From: Liolophura sinensis
Taxonomy: Eukaryota > Mollusca > Polyplacophora > Chitonida > Chitonidae
Direction: 5' to 3'
Assembly: GCF_032854445.1 (NCBI RefSeq)
Contig: NC_088298.1
Location: forward strand, 3,096,160-3,160,159
Length of the DNA stretch: 64,000 bases
A program made the position numbers and the translations under genes. The notes beneath the pieces were generated by a model. The model ran no database searches and was not told the origin of the DNA. It saw only the letters and a program-made list of their open reading frames with translations. Shown piece by piece: positions 34,501 through 45,997 of the stretch; within the stretch, counting starts at the first letter, position 1, and each line of letters begins with the position of its first letter.

Positions 34501-36595
34501 AAAGTTCCGCCAACAAGATCGTCTCTTGGACTTGAGTAATCGACGAGCCTTAGCTCTAAATTTACGAACCTGGTTTAAGTTATTATCAGTAGGACAATGA
34601 TTAAATCTGCGTTCAGCCTTTTTACGGTCATTAATGGCTTTACGACAGTCATTGTCGTACCAGGGATTACTTTTGGATTTGGGATTTGTCGAGGTCTTGG
34701 GGATAGTTCTGTCAGCGGCTTCTAAAACAAGCTGATTAAATTTTAACATAGGATCATCTGCTCCAGTGAGAGTCTTTGAGGTGATATCAGCCTCACAAAA
34801 CATCTCAAATGCGATCCAATCTGCTTTATCGAATTTCCACCTAGCTACACGTTCTAAAGAATTAGAAGTGATATGTTCTAGGATTATATGAAAATGGTGA
34901 CTACCACAAAGATCGTCATGCACGTTCCAAGAAAAATCCGGGAGAAGTGATGGATCTGTGATAGTGAGATCGATAGCAGAATAAGCGCCATTACCTGGAT
35001 GTAAATAGGTATTAGAACCATCATTGAAATAACACAGTTCTTCGTTAGATAAGAAGTCTTCGACTATCTTGCCCTTATCATTTATGCTGTTACTTCCCCA
35101 TAGGGGGTTATGGGAATTAAACTCTCCCATAAGTATAAAAGGTGTTGACAACTGTTGTTTTAAATTATGTAACTGCAAAGCTGACAAAGAAATGTTCGGG
35201 GGAATATACACTGAACATAATGTGATTGTTTGACATAGTGAAACACGAACGCCCACAGCCTGAAGCTCTGTATCCAGAGCAGTGAATAACATAGTTATTG
35301 ACGAAGATAGAGGAGCCGCCTGCAGCTCGATCTTCTTCATTCGAGTACGTACTGTATAATGAGTAATTTTTAAGAGTTATTTTATCTTTGTCAGATGTCT
35401 TCAGGTGAGTTTCCTAAAGACACTGGGCAATAGGATTTAATGATTGAACAAGTTGTGTTATTTCAATAAAATTTACCTTAAGGCCTCGACAATTCCACTG
35501 TATAATTTTGTCATATATCGCAATTGTGGAGGGAGACGTATAGGAGATTTTGCTTTATGTTTTGACCGAGGACGATGCTTTTGTGGAGATTGGCTAGAAG
35601 ATCTCCCTGATGCGGGTAATATATCCATCACCTCCGCATCTGATGTTGAAGGACCAACGTCCTCCAACGATCCAAACTTATTGAAAGTTTGTATAGGATC
35701 CCTAGTGGCCTTAGAGGGACGCTCTATGGGGCCACCAGGTTTATTAGTTATTTTATTATTATTTTGAGATTGACTTTTAGACTTATTTTTGTCATTTTTG
35801 GGGCAATTGGGCTCAGCTGGTTTACCAGGGTGTTCTATATTACTTACTGTTTTTATTTGTTCTTTTGAAGGAGTTTGAGTTGAGGAAGAACTAAATGAAG
35901 GTTGAGATGGAAGTTGCACAGAAACATAACTAGGTTTGTCGTTTCAAATGGGCCATGTCCAAGAAGTTTGAGTAGCAACAGTTGCTACTCGCTTGACCAC
36001 ATTGGCAAACGAAGTCTGTAGAGAAGCATTAGTAAGTGAGGATAATTTCCGGGCTTCCTGATATGATATGTTGTTTTTAATTTTCAGGTTGATAATTTGT
36101 TTTTCCTTAACGAAAAGCGGACAGTCCCTTGTGGAGGCCATGTGATCTCCACTGCAGTTGCATCATTTAACTGTGTTACTGCAGGCTAAACCATCATAAC
36201 CGTCACTGCCGCATCTAAAACAAATCAGTTTATTCTGACATTGGTCCTTACCATGACCAAATTTTTGGCAATTAAAACAACGTGTAGTATTAGGATATAT
36301 AAATCCACAATAACCCTATATGGGCCAACGTAGATATGCGACGGAAGGGAGGTAGTGTTAAAGGTAAGTATTAAGTTTAAGGATGTTACCAGATTTCTTC
36401 GTAATGAAGCGTTTTACTCTGATAACACCCTGTGAATTTAGTTCTTGGCAGATTTCTTCCTCAGTTAGATCAGTTATATCGTCATCACTGTCACGCATGG
36501 TTCCCTGACAGCTGTTGAGGGGACGTGAAAACAGATACAACACAAAAGACATGCTCCATAGTTCATGAGCTGTTAACATATTAGTTACCCTAAAT
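31577..36595 (-). mobile_element. Nimb-type LINE B, nearly complete ORF2, truncated ORF1
   Basis: 3' tail and UTR at 31577-31840. C-terminal zinc-knuckle-like region 31842-32234. RNase H 32365-32943. Connection 32867-33244. RT with EQEMGVPQGSILSPTLFS and YVDDFLICY 33283-33957, continuing upstream with frameshifts to about 34250. Linker and endonuclease 34447-35340 (IPPNISLS, GEFNSHNPLWG, SAIDLTITDPSLLPDFSW). ORF1 remnants 35473-36579 with CCHC-like Cys clusters. The 5' end is truncated at the same point as LINE A, because both lie in the duplicated block. Several stops and frameshifts; not autonomous. Confidence 0.9.
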
Positions 36596-37844
36596 CCTTA
36601 CTAACAATATCCACAGGAAACACCAAGTAGTGTATTAAACGTTCCATTTTATAGAAACTGTTTACCCCAAACAACTGGACCAAATTGATGGAGCCATTGA
36701 GCATGAGTGGAATGTTGAGAAGATGCTGAAAGCAGTCTGGCTTGTTTTCTCATCAAAACACAGCTCTCTTCTATTTGGAGAATCAGCTGCTGGATATGGC
36801 ATGCCATCCCGATGTGACAAGCATATTTCTTGCAATGGGATTAAAAAGTCCAACAATCCAACATCATTAAGTCTTTTCAAGGGGGTAGCTTTGTTGGCTA
36901 CCTTCACAAATGTGGTCGATCGTTAAATGCGAATGACAACACACCAGCTTACAGAATATATACGACACCTCACACTGGTCAACGACAACAGTTAATTTAG
37001 GAGAGAGCCAACCATTACAACAAATTACCTGTAATGGAAAATGACAGTTTACCAGGTATTCATATTTACAACCTACTGTTATTTAAAGACATGTTAAACA
37101 AAAAAAAATTATTTGTTTTCCTCCACAAAATATTTAACTATCAGTAGTAAGTACAATATATGCAACACATACACTGCAATAGCCCATGCCTATCCCAGTC
37201 CAATACAAACAACATCGTAGGCCTATAGCTCTCATGACTCAGCCAAGTCTCCAGGCAATAAATATAGTATTCTGTTTCATTCCCATTTTGTATCTTCTTT
37301 TTCCTCAAAATATCATGGTCAAATCCCACCCAAGTCTCTATACAGTGAACACATATTACATATTTAACCCACCTTCCATAGCCCACACATTTCTCTCTAC
37401 ATACCTGTACATTACAAAACACCTTTTATAGTTCAGCCAAATCTTTGCATTATCCACACTCTATAGTCTACTTCCTTCACATCTACTTCCATATCCCATT
37501 CAACAGTGTACACACACGACAACTGTCCATAATCCACCCTGAACCCTGTACACACACTTTAATCCACATTAAATAGGCCACTTAGGTCTCCGTACAATAA
37601 ACACACTACACCTGGGTTTGTATGATAAACACATTACAGCACACCTTCCTCAGCCCACCTAGGTCAGTATAATAAACATACAACCCACCTTGCATAGCCC
37701 ACCAAGGTCTGTATACGGGTGAAAGGATGAGAATCGATTTTCGCCAGCATGTTGATCCCTGGTGCTGTACAATCCTTAGAGTTCTGGCATGTGATGGTAC
37801 ACATACAGGGATAAGTTTAAGGAGGCTGATCACCCAGCCAATTC

Positions 37845-38915
37845 ACTAGCACACCAGTGATGAAAGAAGTCACAAAACCCAGACGTTATGACAGGGTATC
37901 TTTGCCATATAAGGAAGAAGTTACTCTCGAGGATGTGCGACGTGCCAAAGAGCATTCTCTTGTATGTGTCTCAAATATCTCTCCAGACTTTCGCCTGGGA
38001 AGGTAGAAAACAACAGCACCAAATCCGTTAGTATGTGTCTCAAATGTCTCTCCAGACTTTCGCCAGGGAATGTAGAAGAAAACAGCACCAAATCCGTCAG
38101 AACTGAAACGCTCCTCTCTCTCGGTTTTCTAGGATGGGTCTCTTACTAACACAATTTACAGCTGCCACATTCGACACGCAATTGAAACAAGCTCTATCTT
38201 AATTTTTGCTTATGCTTTTAAAAGATGCACCAGTTTCAGCTGTTCTACCATACAGATATTTGGACATCATCGGACAAATTTATCACAGTGTCACATCAGG
38301 GGACAAAAATTACATCAGCATCTTGAAATGTTTTCCCCCAGAGGTGCACAAAGTCATGCTTGATGCCGTCATGGTTAACAGAACCTCAAAATATATGTTC
38401 CTTTGTAACGTATCTTGTAGACTTTGCTGAACAGATCCATTCTACTGATACACAGTATTGCCCTGCAACACCAACACCAAATACTTACAATCCTGAAGAT
38501 GGAATGACGTATTATTTCAGCACACGTGAAAATCGTGTACGACAGCTGCCATCCTACACAATAGGAATGAAGCAAACCTATGGCGGATCTCCATCGGATG
38601 TACGGAAGTGTAAGAAACGCTATACCAAGGTGTCCTATATGAGAATTCTTCCACAACAGAGAGCCCTCATTTTGGTGAGGAACACCGTTCTGGCATGATC
38701 TCTTTCATGGATTTTCCCACAAGTGTTGAAACAATTACAGATCATCTCGCATAACGACCTTGCAGGGGACAAATACAGAGATATGTGAACAGTTCAATTC
38801 CTTTCTCCAGTGCCTAAAGTACACAGGAACACACCTCAGCCAGTCTCATTTCTACTTTTTTCTGCAACTCATGAGTTATATCTGGAATGAAAGGAAGACA
38901 AACACCTTTACTTGT
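37845..38915 (+). pseudogene. KDZ-type transposase relic, copy 2
   Basis: Duplicate of 27372-28440. An additional 1-base change near 38390 shifts the frame inside VNRT..SKYMFLCN, so frames 38206-38430 and 38360-38698 together correspond to the single copy-1 frame. The ICEQFNSFLQCLKYTGTHLS and SYIWNERKTNTF motifs are readable at 38785-38900. Same uncertainty on family. Confidence 0.5.
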
Positions 38916-38984
38916 AGAGTCAATGTAGCCCTCATCGGTGTGAACAGTGTATAGGTCCAAATTGTGCTCAGTGATTCCAGCAGA

Positions 38985-39310
38985 GAGACATACGCTCAGT
39001 GACCTCCTGTCTGCATGTGCTGGTGGACTGTACCCGAGCATAGAAGCCGGGAAATACATGCTCAGTGGCTCCCTGTCTGTACTTATGAGCGGTGTACCGG
39101 TGGATAACAGCCGAGAGATATGTGCTCAATGAATCCTTGCCTTTGCTTATGAACTGTGTAACGGTGGATAGCAGCCGAGAGATATGTGCTCAGTGACTCC
39201 CTCTCTGTGATGGTGGACTGTGTTCCGGTGGATAGCAGCCGAGAGATATATCCTCAGTGACTCCCTGTCTCTGCTTGTGAACTGTGTTCCGGTGGATAGC
39301 TGCCGAGAGA
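38985..39310. repeat. About 70-bp minisatellite, 5 units, copy 2
   Basis: Same array as 28545-28875, with the GCTCAGTGACTCCC and TTCCGGTGGATAGC core. Confidence 0.85.
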
Positions 39311-40281
39311 TGTCATCATATAAGAGAAAAAATAGATTTAAAATGCAAAATGTGAAATGCACCCCAACCAGATGGACATGTACTCACGCAAAACCCCTGC
39401 TAATGTATTCAAATGACACAGTGTGCAACGTGATTTTATTCCTTATTTAATTGACATTCATGCAATTATATTTTAAATAAATGTTAATTGTTATAAACTA
39501 TAGCCTCGCTTTTAAAGGCTGATTTTTTTACGGTTAGAATGAATGAATGAATGAAAGATTATAGTTTAACGCCACATCGGCAATATTTTCAGCCATATCA
39601 GCAAGGTGAGCAAGGTGAACACACGAGGCGGTTGAGGTTTCCGATATGCTGGTGAGAACATCAACAAATGAAACAAATGTTTGGACATGTTTAAAACCAG
39701 ATTAGAATAACCAAAAACAGATAAAACTCGAAAAACCCTCATATTTTAAAAAAATATATCAAGAAATGTATATATAACTTTATCGATAAATATTTATATA
39801 TTAATAAATTATATCTTATGATAAAGGCCAATGGCCTTCATATAATTTATGACAACATCGCCAGCGATGTTGTCAAATAAATCATATATAGAACTGACCG
39901 TGTAGACTCTCTGCCGAACATGGGCAAATTCCACACAGTCAACCAAGATATGTTTGATGCCATATTGGGCATCGCATCCAACGCACTCGGGAGCACTGCT
40001 CCCATCTAGTATGAAATTGTGTTAGAATGAATGAATGAATGATTATGGCTTAACGCCACATCGGCAATATTTCAGCCATATCGTGGCGAGAACAAGGTGA
40101 AAGCGAGAGACGGTTAAGGTTTTCGATATGACAATATGAACACCAAAAGTAAAACAAAAAGTACAGACGTGATTAAAATCGAAGAAAAGAAAAATAAGAT
40201 TTAAAACTCGAAAACCAGGGTTAGAGTACATGTATAAATATATATAACTGTTTATCTATAGATATCCATGACAATGAAAAT

Positions 40282-41496
40282 TTATCTTTTATGATATAGG
40301 CCAATGGCCTTTAAATAATTTATGACAACATCGCCAGCGATGCTGTCAAACAAATCATATATAGAGTTGACTGTGTGGAATCTCTGCCGAACATGGGCAA
40401 AGTCTACACAGTCAACCAGAATATGTTTGATGCCATATTGAGCATCACATCCAACACACTCGGGAGCACTGCTCCCATCCAAGATGAAATTGTGTGTCAG
40501 ATGAGAATGTCCAATACGGCATCTCGTTAAAACGACTTGGTCTCTACGAGACATATCAAGTGTATATGAATTATAGCCAATGACCGGATGAATAGCATGC
40601 AGTTTATTATGGGCCTGCAAGTTCCATTCACCCTGCCAAAGGCCACGAATATATTTAAGAATATTCGACTTCATGTCAGTATAAGGGATTTTTATCTTAG
40701 ATATGGGTTTATTTAGGGCAGCTTTCGCCTCCCTGTCTGCGACTGTGTTTCCATGGATACCAATATGATTTGGTATCCAGCAGAATATAACATCTTTACC
40801 TCTTCTAATTAATTTCCTATGTATAGCTAAAATTTGAAGGATGAAGGGATTTTTAAATTTATTATTCTGTATTGCCAATAGGCAAGACAACGAGTCAGTG
40901 CATATCATTGCCCTCTGGGCACACCCAGAAGAAACATATGAGAAGGCCAGGAGTATAGCTCTGGCCTCGGCAGAGAATATTGAAGAAGAGGATGGAAGAC
41001 GAAAGGAAGAGACTCGCTGCTCCATGACAGTCGCAGTCGCAACCCTGTCCCCATCCTTCGACCCGTCAGTATATATAAATTTATAATCCATATAATTAGC
41101 TTTAATTTCAGCAAAACCTTGCTGAATTATAAGAGGATTTATATTCGATTTATTATATTTACGTAGATCAAATATTAGTTTAGGTTGTGGGAGAAGCCAT
41201 GGAGGAGACTCAGGAAAAGACACCGGAGCTATATCCTCCAGCTTGATGTTAGCTCCCACAATATGGTCCCGTGTACGAAGACCGAACGTTGGGATCTTGT
41301 TAGGACATTTAGTATATTTGTCTACATACAATGGATTGAGAACACAGTCGTAGGCAGGGTTTGTTGGATGTGCTTTAAGCTTTGTAGCATATTGAAGGCT
41401 CAGTTTTATACGTCGGTTATATAAAGAAGCCTCATTTGCCTCCACGTATAAACTTTCTACTGGTGAGGTTCTAAAAGCACCAAGGCTGAGCCTCAA
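40282..41496 (-). CDS. LINE E ORF2, C-terminal part: connection, RNase H, zinc knuckle
   Basis: 404-codon open frame. Connection (LSLGAFRTSPVESLYVEANE) at residues 1-60. RNase H at about 135-260, with FIYTDGSKDGDRVATATVME, a Glu in SAEARAILLAFS, and Asp in TDSLSCLLAIQNNK and VADREAK, i.e. the D-E-D-D set is visible. A C-terminal cysteine/histidine motif (APECVGCDAQYGIKHILVDC) lies at about 350. RNase H removes RNA from the hybrid during target-primed reverse transcription; its presence places the family in the I/Nimb group. A stop just upstream (41497-41499) and frameshifts at about 41700 and 41940 separate it from the RT. Confidence 0.85.
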   Translation of the reverse strand: MRLSLGAFRTSPVESLYVEANEASLYNRRIKLSLQYATKLKAHPTNPAYDCVLNPLYVDKYTKCPNKIPTFGLRTRDHIVGANIKLEDIAPVSFPESPPWLLPQPKLIFDLRKYNKSNINPLIIQQGFAEIKANYMDYKFIYTDGSKDGDRVATATVMEQRVSSFRLPSSSSIFSAEARAILLAFSYVSSGCAQRAMICTDSLSCLLAIQNNKFKNPFILQILAIHRKLIRRGKDVIFCWIPNHIGIHGNTVADREAKAALNKPISKIKIPYTDMKSNILKYIRGLWQGEWNLQAHNKLHAIHPVIGYNSYTLDMSRRDQVVLTRCRIGHSHLTHNFILDGSSAPECVGCDAQYGIKHILVDCVDFAHVRQRFHTVNSIYDLFDSIAGDVVINYLKAIGLYHKR

Positions 41497-41924
41497 ACCT
41501 TAGTGATGAACAGGATCTAACATTTTAATGTACAATTTCCTAGCGGAACCGTAAATGATGGATCCATAGTCCAATTTAGACCTCACGAGAGAACGATATA
41601 AATTAAGTAAAACTGATCGGTCAGCATCCCAATCGGTGCTAGACACGACCTTAATTATATCGAGACCCTTTGTACATTTAGCTTTAAGCATTTTTATATG
41701 AGGTATAAAAGATAGTTTACTATCAAATATTATACCTCAAAATTTTGTTTCTCCAACAATTTTAATCTGTTCACCACAAAAATTAAGCTCAGGCTCAAGA
41801 TGAAGTTTCCGTTTGTTACAAAAATGCATACCGACGGTTTTAGACGTTGAAAATCTAAAACCGTTTTCAGTTGCCCATTTCTCGATCTTATTGAGACAAA
41901 GTTGCAACTGACGTTCGATATTAT

Positions 41925-43976
41925 TCATATTCTTAGCTCGGTACATATAAGGAAATCATCCACGTATAAAGAACCCTCTGTGCCAGATGTTAATGTTTTT
42001 GCTGGGCTATTTATATATATGCTGAACAGAGTTGGTGATAGAATGCTGCCCTGGGGTACACCCATTTCCTGCTCAAAGGAGTCAGAAAGAGTGGACCCAA
42101 CCCGTACCTTAAACTGACGATCGGATAAAAATTGGGATATAAATATAGGTAAGCGACCTTTTAGACCCATATTCGCGAGATCTTTTAAAATACCATATTT
42201 CCATGTGGTGTCGTAGGCCTTTTCAAGGTCAAAAAATATGGACACCACATGTTCATTATTGATGAAGCCATCGCGAATAAAGGTTTCGAATCGAACAAGG
42301 TGATCCATGGTAGATCTACCTTGCCGAAAACCACATTGAATGTTAGATAAAAGCTTGTTGGTTTCAAGAAACCAAACAAGTCTATCATTAATCATCCGTT
42401 CCATAGTCTTACAGACACAGCTGGTAAGAGCTATGGGACGGTAATTATTTGGATCAGTATGATCCTTACCCGGTTTGGGAACCGGAATAATACACGCCTC
42501 CCTCCATGATGGTGGAAAATTACCAGTTATCCAAATATTATTAATCAAGTCCAGGAGAGTCTCCAGTGGCTCAGGTGGTAAATGGTTCAGAAACTTATAA
42601 TATACATTATCAGGACCACAGGCAGTATCGTGGGCCTTTTTTAATGCAGTTTTAAGTTCCTCGATATTAAAAGGATGATTATAATCTTCTAAATTCTTAA
42701 AAGAAATGGGCAATTTAATTTCCTCCTTCTGGTTTTTAATATGTTGGAATTCTTTAGAGTAATTCTCAGAAGAAGATTTGTTTGAAATTGTTTCAGCAAG
42801 TTTATTTGCTATATCGGGTGGAGAAGTTAATATATTATCTCCATCCTTTAAATGCTGAACTTTTGCTTTATTATTTTTGCCCTTAAGTTTCTGAACCATG
42901 TTCCAGACCTTACGCATGAGTGTTTTTGACGTAATGCCTGAAACAAAGTTCCGCCAACAAGATCGTCTCTTGGACTTGAGTAATCGACGAGCCTTAGCTC
43001 GAAAAATACGAACCTGGCTTAAGTTATTATCAGTAGGACATATATTAAAATTTCGCTCGGCCTTTTTGCGGTCTTTAATGGCTTTACGACAGTCCTTATC
43101 ATACCAGGGTTTGCTTTTGGAATGTGGATTTGTCGAGGTTTTAGGGATAGTTCTATCGGCAGCTCGTAATACAAGCTCGTTAAATTTTAATATAGGATCA
43201 TTTGTTGCATTGAGAGTCTCTGGAGAGATATCAGCCTCGCAGAACATCTCAAATGCGATCCAATCTGCTTTATCGAATTTCCACCTAGCTACACGTTCTA
43301 AAGAATTAGAAGTGATATGCTCTAGGAAAATAGGAAAATGGTGACTACCACAAAGATGGTCATGCACCTTCCAAGAAAAATCTGGGAGAAGTGATGGATC
43401 CGTGATAGTGAGATCGATAGCAGAATAAGCGCCATTACCCGGATGTAAATAGGTATTAGAACCATCATTGAAATAACACAGTTCTTCCTTACATAAGAAG
43501 TCTTCGACTATCTTGCCCTTATTATTTATGTTATTACTGCCCCATAGAGGGTTATGGGAATTAAAATCTCCCATTATAATAAACGGTTTAGGCAATTGTT
43601 CTGTAAGATTATGTAACTGAGAAGCTGACAAAGAAGTGTTCGCAGGTATATACACCGAACATAATGTGACTGTTTTAGACAGTGAAATACGAACGGCCAC
43701 AGCCTGAAGCTCTGTATGCAGAGCAACAGGGCTACGGATAATACTGTTATTTATGAATATCGAGGAGCCGCCTGCAGCTCGCTCTTCTTTCTTTGAATAA
43801 ATACTATATAATGAATAATTTTTAAGAGTGATTTTATCTTTGTCAGATGTCTTCAGGTGAGTTTCCTGAAGACACAGGGCAACTGGATTTAAAGATTGAA
43901 CTAGCTGTGTTATTTCAATAAAATTTACCTTAAGGCCTCGACAATTCCATTGTATAATTTTGTCATATATCGCCAT
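41925..43976 (-). CDS. LINE E ORF2, N-terminal part: endonuclease and reverse transcriptase
   Basis: 683-codon frame from ATG 43976. Apurinic-type endonuclease at residues 1-230 (IIQWNCRGLK, ALCLQETHLK, IIMGDFNSHN, YSAIDLTITDPS, CGSHHFPI). Lys/Arg-rich linker 260-420. RT 440-680 (PSWREACIIPVPKPGKDH, YRPIALTSCVCKT, CGFRQGRSTMDH, FFDLEKAYDTTW, GVPQGSILSPTLFS, YVDDFLI). The YVDD catalytic aspartates are intact. The frame breaks just after YVDDFLIC at about 41940 by loss of a base (41925-41946 overlaps the next frame, YRAKNMNNIERQ). The start overlaps the ORF1 stop, implying coupled re-initiation. Confidence 0.9.
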   Translation of the reverse strand: MAIYDKIIQWNCRGLKVNFIEITQLVQSLNPVALCLQETHLKTSDKDKITLKNYSLYSIYSKKEERAAGGSSIFINNSIIRSPVALHTELQAVAVRISLSKTVTLCSVYIPANTSLSASQLHNLTEQLPKPFIIMGDFNSHNPLWGSNNINNKGKIVEDFLCKEELCYFNDGSNTYLHPGNGAYSAIDLTITDPSLLPDFSWKVHDHLCGSHHFPIFLEHITSNSLERVARWKFDKADWIAFEMFCEADISPETLNATNDPILKFNELVLRAADRTIPKTSTNPHSKSKPWYDKDCRKAIKDRKKAERNFNICPTDNNLSQVRIFRAKARRLLKSKRRSCWRNFVSGITSKTLMRKVWNMVQKLKGKNNKAKVQHLKDGDNILTSPPDIANKLAETISNKSSSENYSKEFQHIKNQKEEIKLPISFKNLEDYNHPFNIEELKTALKKAHDTACGPDNVYYKFLNHLPPEPLETLLDLINNIWITGNFPPSWREACIIPVPKPGKDHTDPNNYRPIALTSCVCKTMERMINDRLVWFLETNKLLSNIQCGFRQGRSTMDHLVRFETFIRDGFINNEHVVSIFFDLEKAYDTTWKYGILKDLANMGLKGRLPIFISQFLSDRQFKVRVGSTLSDSFEQEMGVPQGSILSPTLFSIYINSPAKTLTSGTEGSLYVDDFLICTELRI

Positions 43977-45115
43977 TATGGAGGAAGACGTATTGGGGAT
44001 TTATGTCTTGACCGAGGACGACCCTTTTTGGGAGATCTACTAGGAGATCCCCCATGTGCAGATGATGTATCCATCAGGTCTGCACATGAAGTTGAAGGAT
44101 CGACATCCTCCAACGATCCAAACTTATTAAAAGTTTGGATTGGGTCCCTAGTGGCCTTAGAGGGGCGCTCCAGGGGGCCACTAGGTTTATCCCTTTTATG
44201 ATTTTTGTCAGATTTATTTTTCTCACCTGTTGCTTTCTGTGAAGAAGAATCAACGGGTTTATCAGATTTAGATTTATTATCACATGATGTGTTAGATACA
44301 GAAAGTGCAGAATAATCAGGTAAAGTATTATGTTTTTTAGATAGGTTTATATCAGTTTGTGATGAACTGGCTGTCTTATTTAAGGAATTCATGACCAGTT
44401 TCTGTGGCTGTTCTTTGCCAATGGGCCAAGTAAAAGTCGTTTGGACCCCCACAGAAACAGTGGTTTTCCTTATAACATTGGCATATGTAGATGTAGTAAG
44501 GCCATGTGTGACAGAGACCAGACGCTTCGCTTCCTGGTATGAGATATTGTTTTTACACTTTAGGGTTATGATTTCTTTTTCTTTTTTGAAGAGAGGGCAG
44601 TCCTTGGAGGAGGCCATGTGGGCTCCGCGACAATTGAAACATTTTATTGTATTTGTGCAGTCAAATCCCTCATGTCCTGCTTCCGCACATCTAAAGCAGA
44701 CCAGTGTGTTGCGGCATTGACTCGTGCCGTGACCAAACCGCTGGCAAGAGAAACACCGGGTGGGGTTGGGTATAAATAACTCCACCCTTACATTAAATGG
44801 CCCGATAAATATAGATGACGGAAGTGCCGGTTTATTGAAAGTTAACATATATGTGTTTGTTTTAATGAGATTCCCATCTCTTTTAATTACAAAACGTTTC
44901 ACTTTTATCACTCCTTGGTTTTTCAGTCCTTCAGTTATTTTTTCTTCAGTTAGTTCGAAAAGGTCTTGGTCTCTGTCACGAATTATGCCATGACAGCAGT
45001 TTAATGTATTATGTGGAGAAACAGAAACAGGCTGCTCTCCTATATTTTGAACTTTCAGCAAATTGATATATTGTTGTTTTCTGGAAACTTCCAACAAAAT
45101 GTTTCCAGATTTCAC
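43976..45115 (-). CDS. LINE E ORF1, gag-like nucleic-acid-binding protein
   Basis: 379-codon frame ending TAA at the ORF2 start. Residues 1-110 resemble the RRM-like region of I-group ORF1. Three CCHC-type knuckles follow at about 117-172: CFSCQRFGHGTSQC, CFRCAEAGHEGFDC, CFNCRGAHMASSKDC. The tail is Ser/Lys/Asp-rich and ends RPRSRHKSPIRLPP. It coats RNA in the retrotransposition particle. The frame is open to about 45184 without an ATG. The likely N-terminus (MASPQPSTVVGIKRR near 45311) is in a different frame, separated by at least two indels in A-runs. Confidence 0.85.
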   Translation of the reverse strand: MKSGNILLEVSRKQQYINLLKVQNIGEQPVSVSPHNTLNCCHGIIRDRDQDLFELTEEKITEGLKNQGVIKVKRFVIKRDGNLIKTNTYMLTFNKPALPSSIFIGPFNVRVELFIPNPTRCFSCQRFGHGTSQCRNTLVCFRCAEAGHEGFDCTNTIKCFNCRGAHMASSKDCPLFKKEKEIITLKCKNNISYQEAKRLVSVTHGLTTSTYANVIRKTTVSVGVQTTFTWPIGKEQPQKLVMNSLNKTASSSQTDINLSKKHNTLPDYSALSVSNTSCDNKSKSDKPVDSSSQKATGEKNKSDKNHKRDKPSGPLERPSKATRDPIQTFNKFGSLEDVDPSTSCADLMDTSSAHGGSPSRSPKKGRPRSRHKSPIRLPP

Positions 45116-45311
45116 TTTTGTAACCTGTTTTAATGTCCCTGCGTAACTTTCTATTGTTTTTTTAATACGAATGGGTTGATTTTCATTTTGCCTTCATTTT
45201 TATTGGATATAACTAAAAATGTAGGAAAGTAATCTTTTTCTGTTTCTATTTCTAGTGGAATTTAATTTCTCCTTTTTATACCAACGACTGTTGACGGTTG
45301 AGGCGAGGCCA

Positions 45312-45911
45312 TGATATATATTTTATTAATTTCACCGTACGTGCTCCCCACCCGCCATGGAGTGCCAACAAGGGCGAATCTACCTCTGCGGATGACCAGC
45401 AGAGAATAAAAACAGGGAATCCACGCAAGGTATACTCGAACAGATTGAGTTATACCAAAAGGTTAAATTCAATCTACTCGATTGACCCATTAGCCACCGC
45501 CTTCTACACTGACCCCGAACAAGAACACCTGGGGAAAACCCAACTTTACATCACAGTACGTGAAAGAATAACTGGATCAAGTGTAGGGCTTGACGTGACC
45601 AGCCGATTGATCGGACCGGGCCCATCCGACCTCCCGTCTCTCTCCAAGTAAGGGCCAAACTGGCGTGTTAGGCGTGAGGATCTCGCAAGACCAGCACGCC
45701 CTCAGCCACCAGGATCCCGTCCTCGCAGATTACGGGTCGCAACCCACGGAAAACAGGTCGCTTCCCGGTTGCCTCTCACACAACCGAGAAGATGTGAGCC
45801 TATTATATTCACCGGGCTCACACAGGAGAGCTCTAGGTTAGTCGACTTTTACGACAGGCTTGCCTAGAGGGCTGAGGTCCTATTCTTATCACCCCGGAAA
45901 CCCCACGGGGG
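45312..45911 (-). promoter_or_regulatory. LINE E 5' UTR, conserved and hairpin-rich
   Basis: About 600 bp upstream of ORF1, shared with LINE D (49900-50485). Read on -, it contains several clean stems: CCCCCGTGGGG at the very 5' end; CTCTAGG with CCTAGAG enclosing GTCG..CGAC; TGTGAGCC with GGCTCACA; CGGTTG with CAACCG. It must hold the internal promoter, as in other LINEs, and could also be a structured RNA. The function of the hairpins is inferred. Confidence 0.6.
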
Positions 45912-45997
45912 AATTGTGTTAGACGAGAATGCCCAACACGACACCTCGTTAAGACTACTTGGTCTCTACGAGACTTTTTGCAAGTATAATTATTGTA

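Larger units (their letters stand above)
35890..40026. repeat. Segmental duplication, copy 2
   Basis: Counterpart of 24866-29660. Relative to copy 1 it lacks the 25555-26128 segment and has scattered substitutions (for example C to T in CTCATCGGTGTGAACAG). It is then split by LINE E at 40027. The duplicated block resumes at 45912 as LINE D. Confidence 0.9.
40027..45911 (-). mobile_element. Full-length Nimb-type LINE E with target-site duplication
   Basis: About 5.9 kb with both ends visible. The 3' end has a GAATGAATGAATGATT tail. The 5' end is at CCCACGGGGG (45911). The 12-bp target duplication AATTGTGTTAGA lies at 40015-40026 and 45912-45923. The site is inside LINE D's C-terminal coding region, and removing E rejoins D's frame. 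It has ORF1 (gag-like) and ORF2 (EN-linker-RT-RNase H-zinc knuckle), linked by an overlapping stop-start TAATG at 43976. A few frameshifts remain, so it is recent but not intact. Confidence 0.97.

Noticed and set aside
42898..43344. 148-codon plus-strand frame, and a similar one at 47437-47892
   Set aside because: Antisense to the LINE endonuclease/linker coding region; shadow frames conserved only because the sense strand is.
45298..45651. 117-codon plus-strand frame
   Set aside because: Lies antisense in the LINE E 5' UTR, and the matching LINE D region (49900-50485) does not keep it open.
45312..45911. HDV-like or hammerhead ribozyme at the LINE 5' end
   Set aside because: Stems are clear, but I could not place the conserved catalytic core or nested pseudoknot of either class; kept only as a structure to test.
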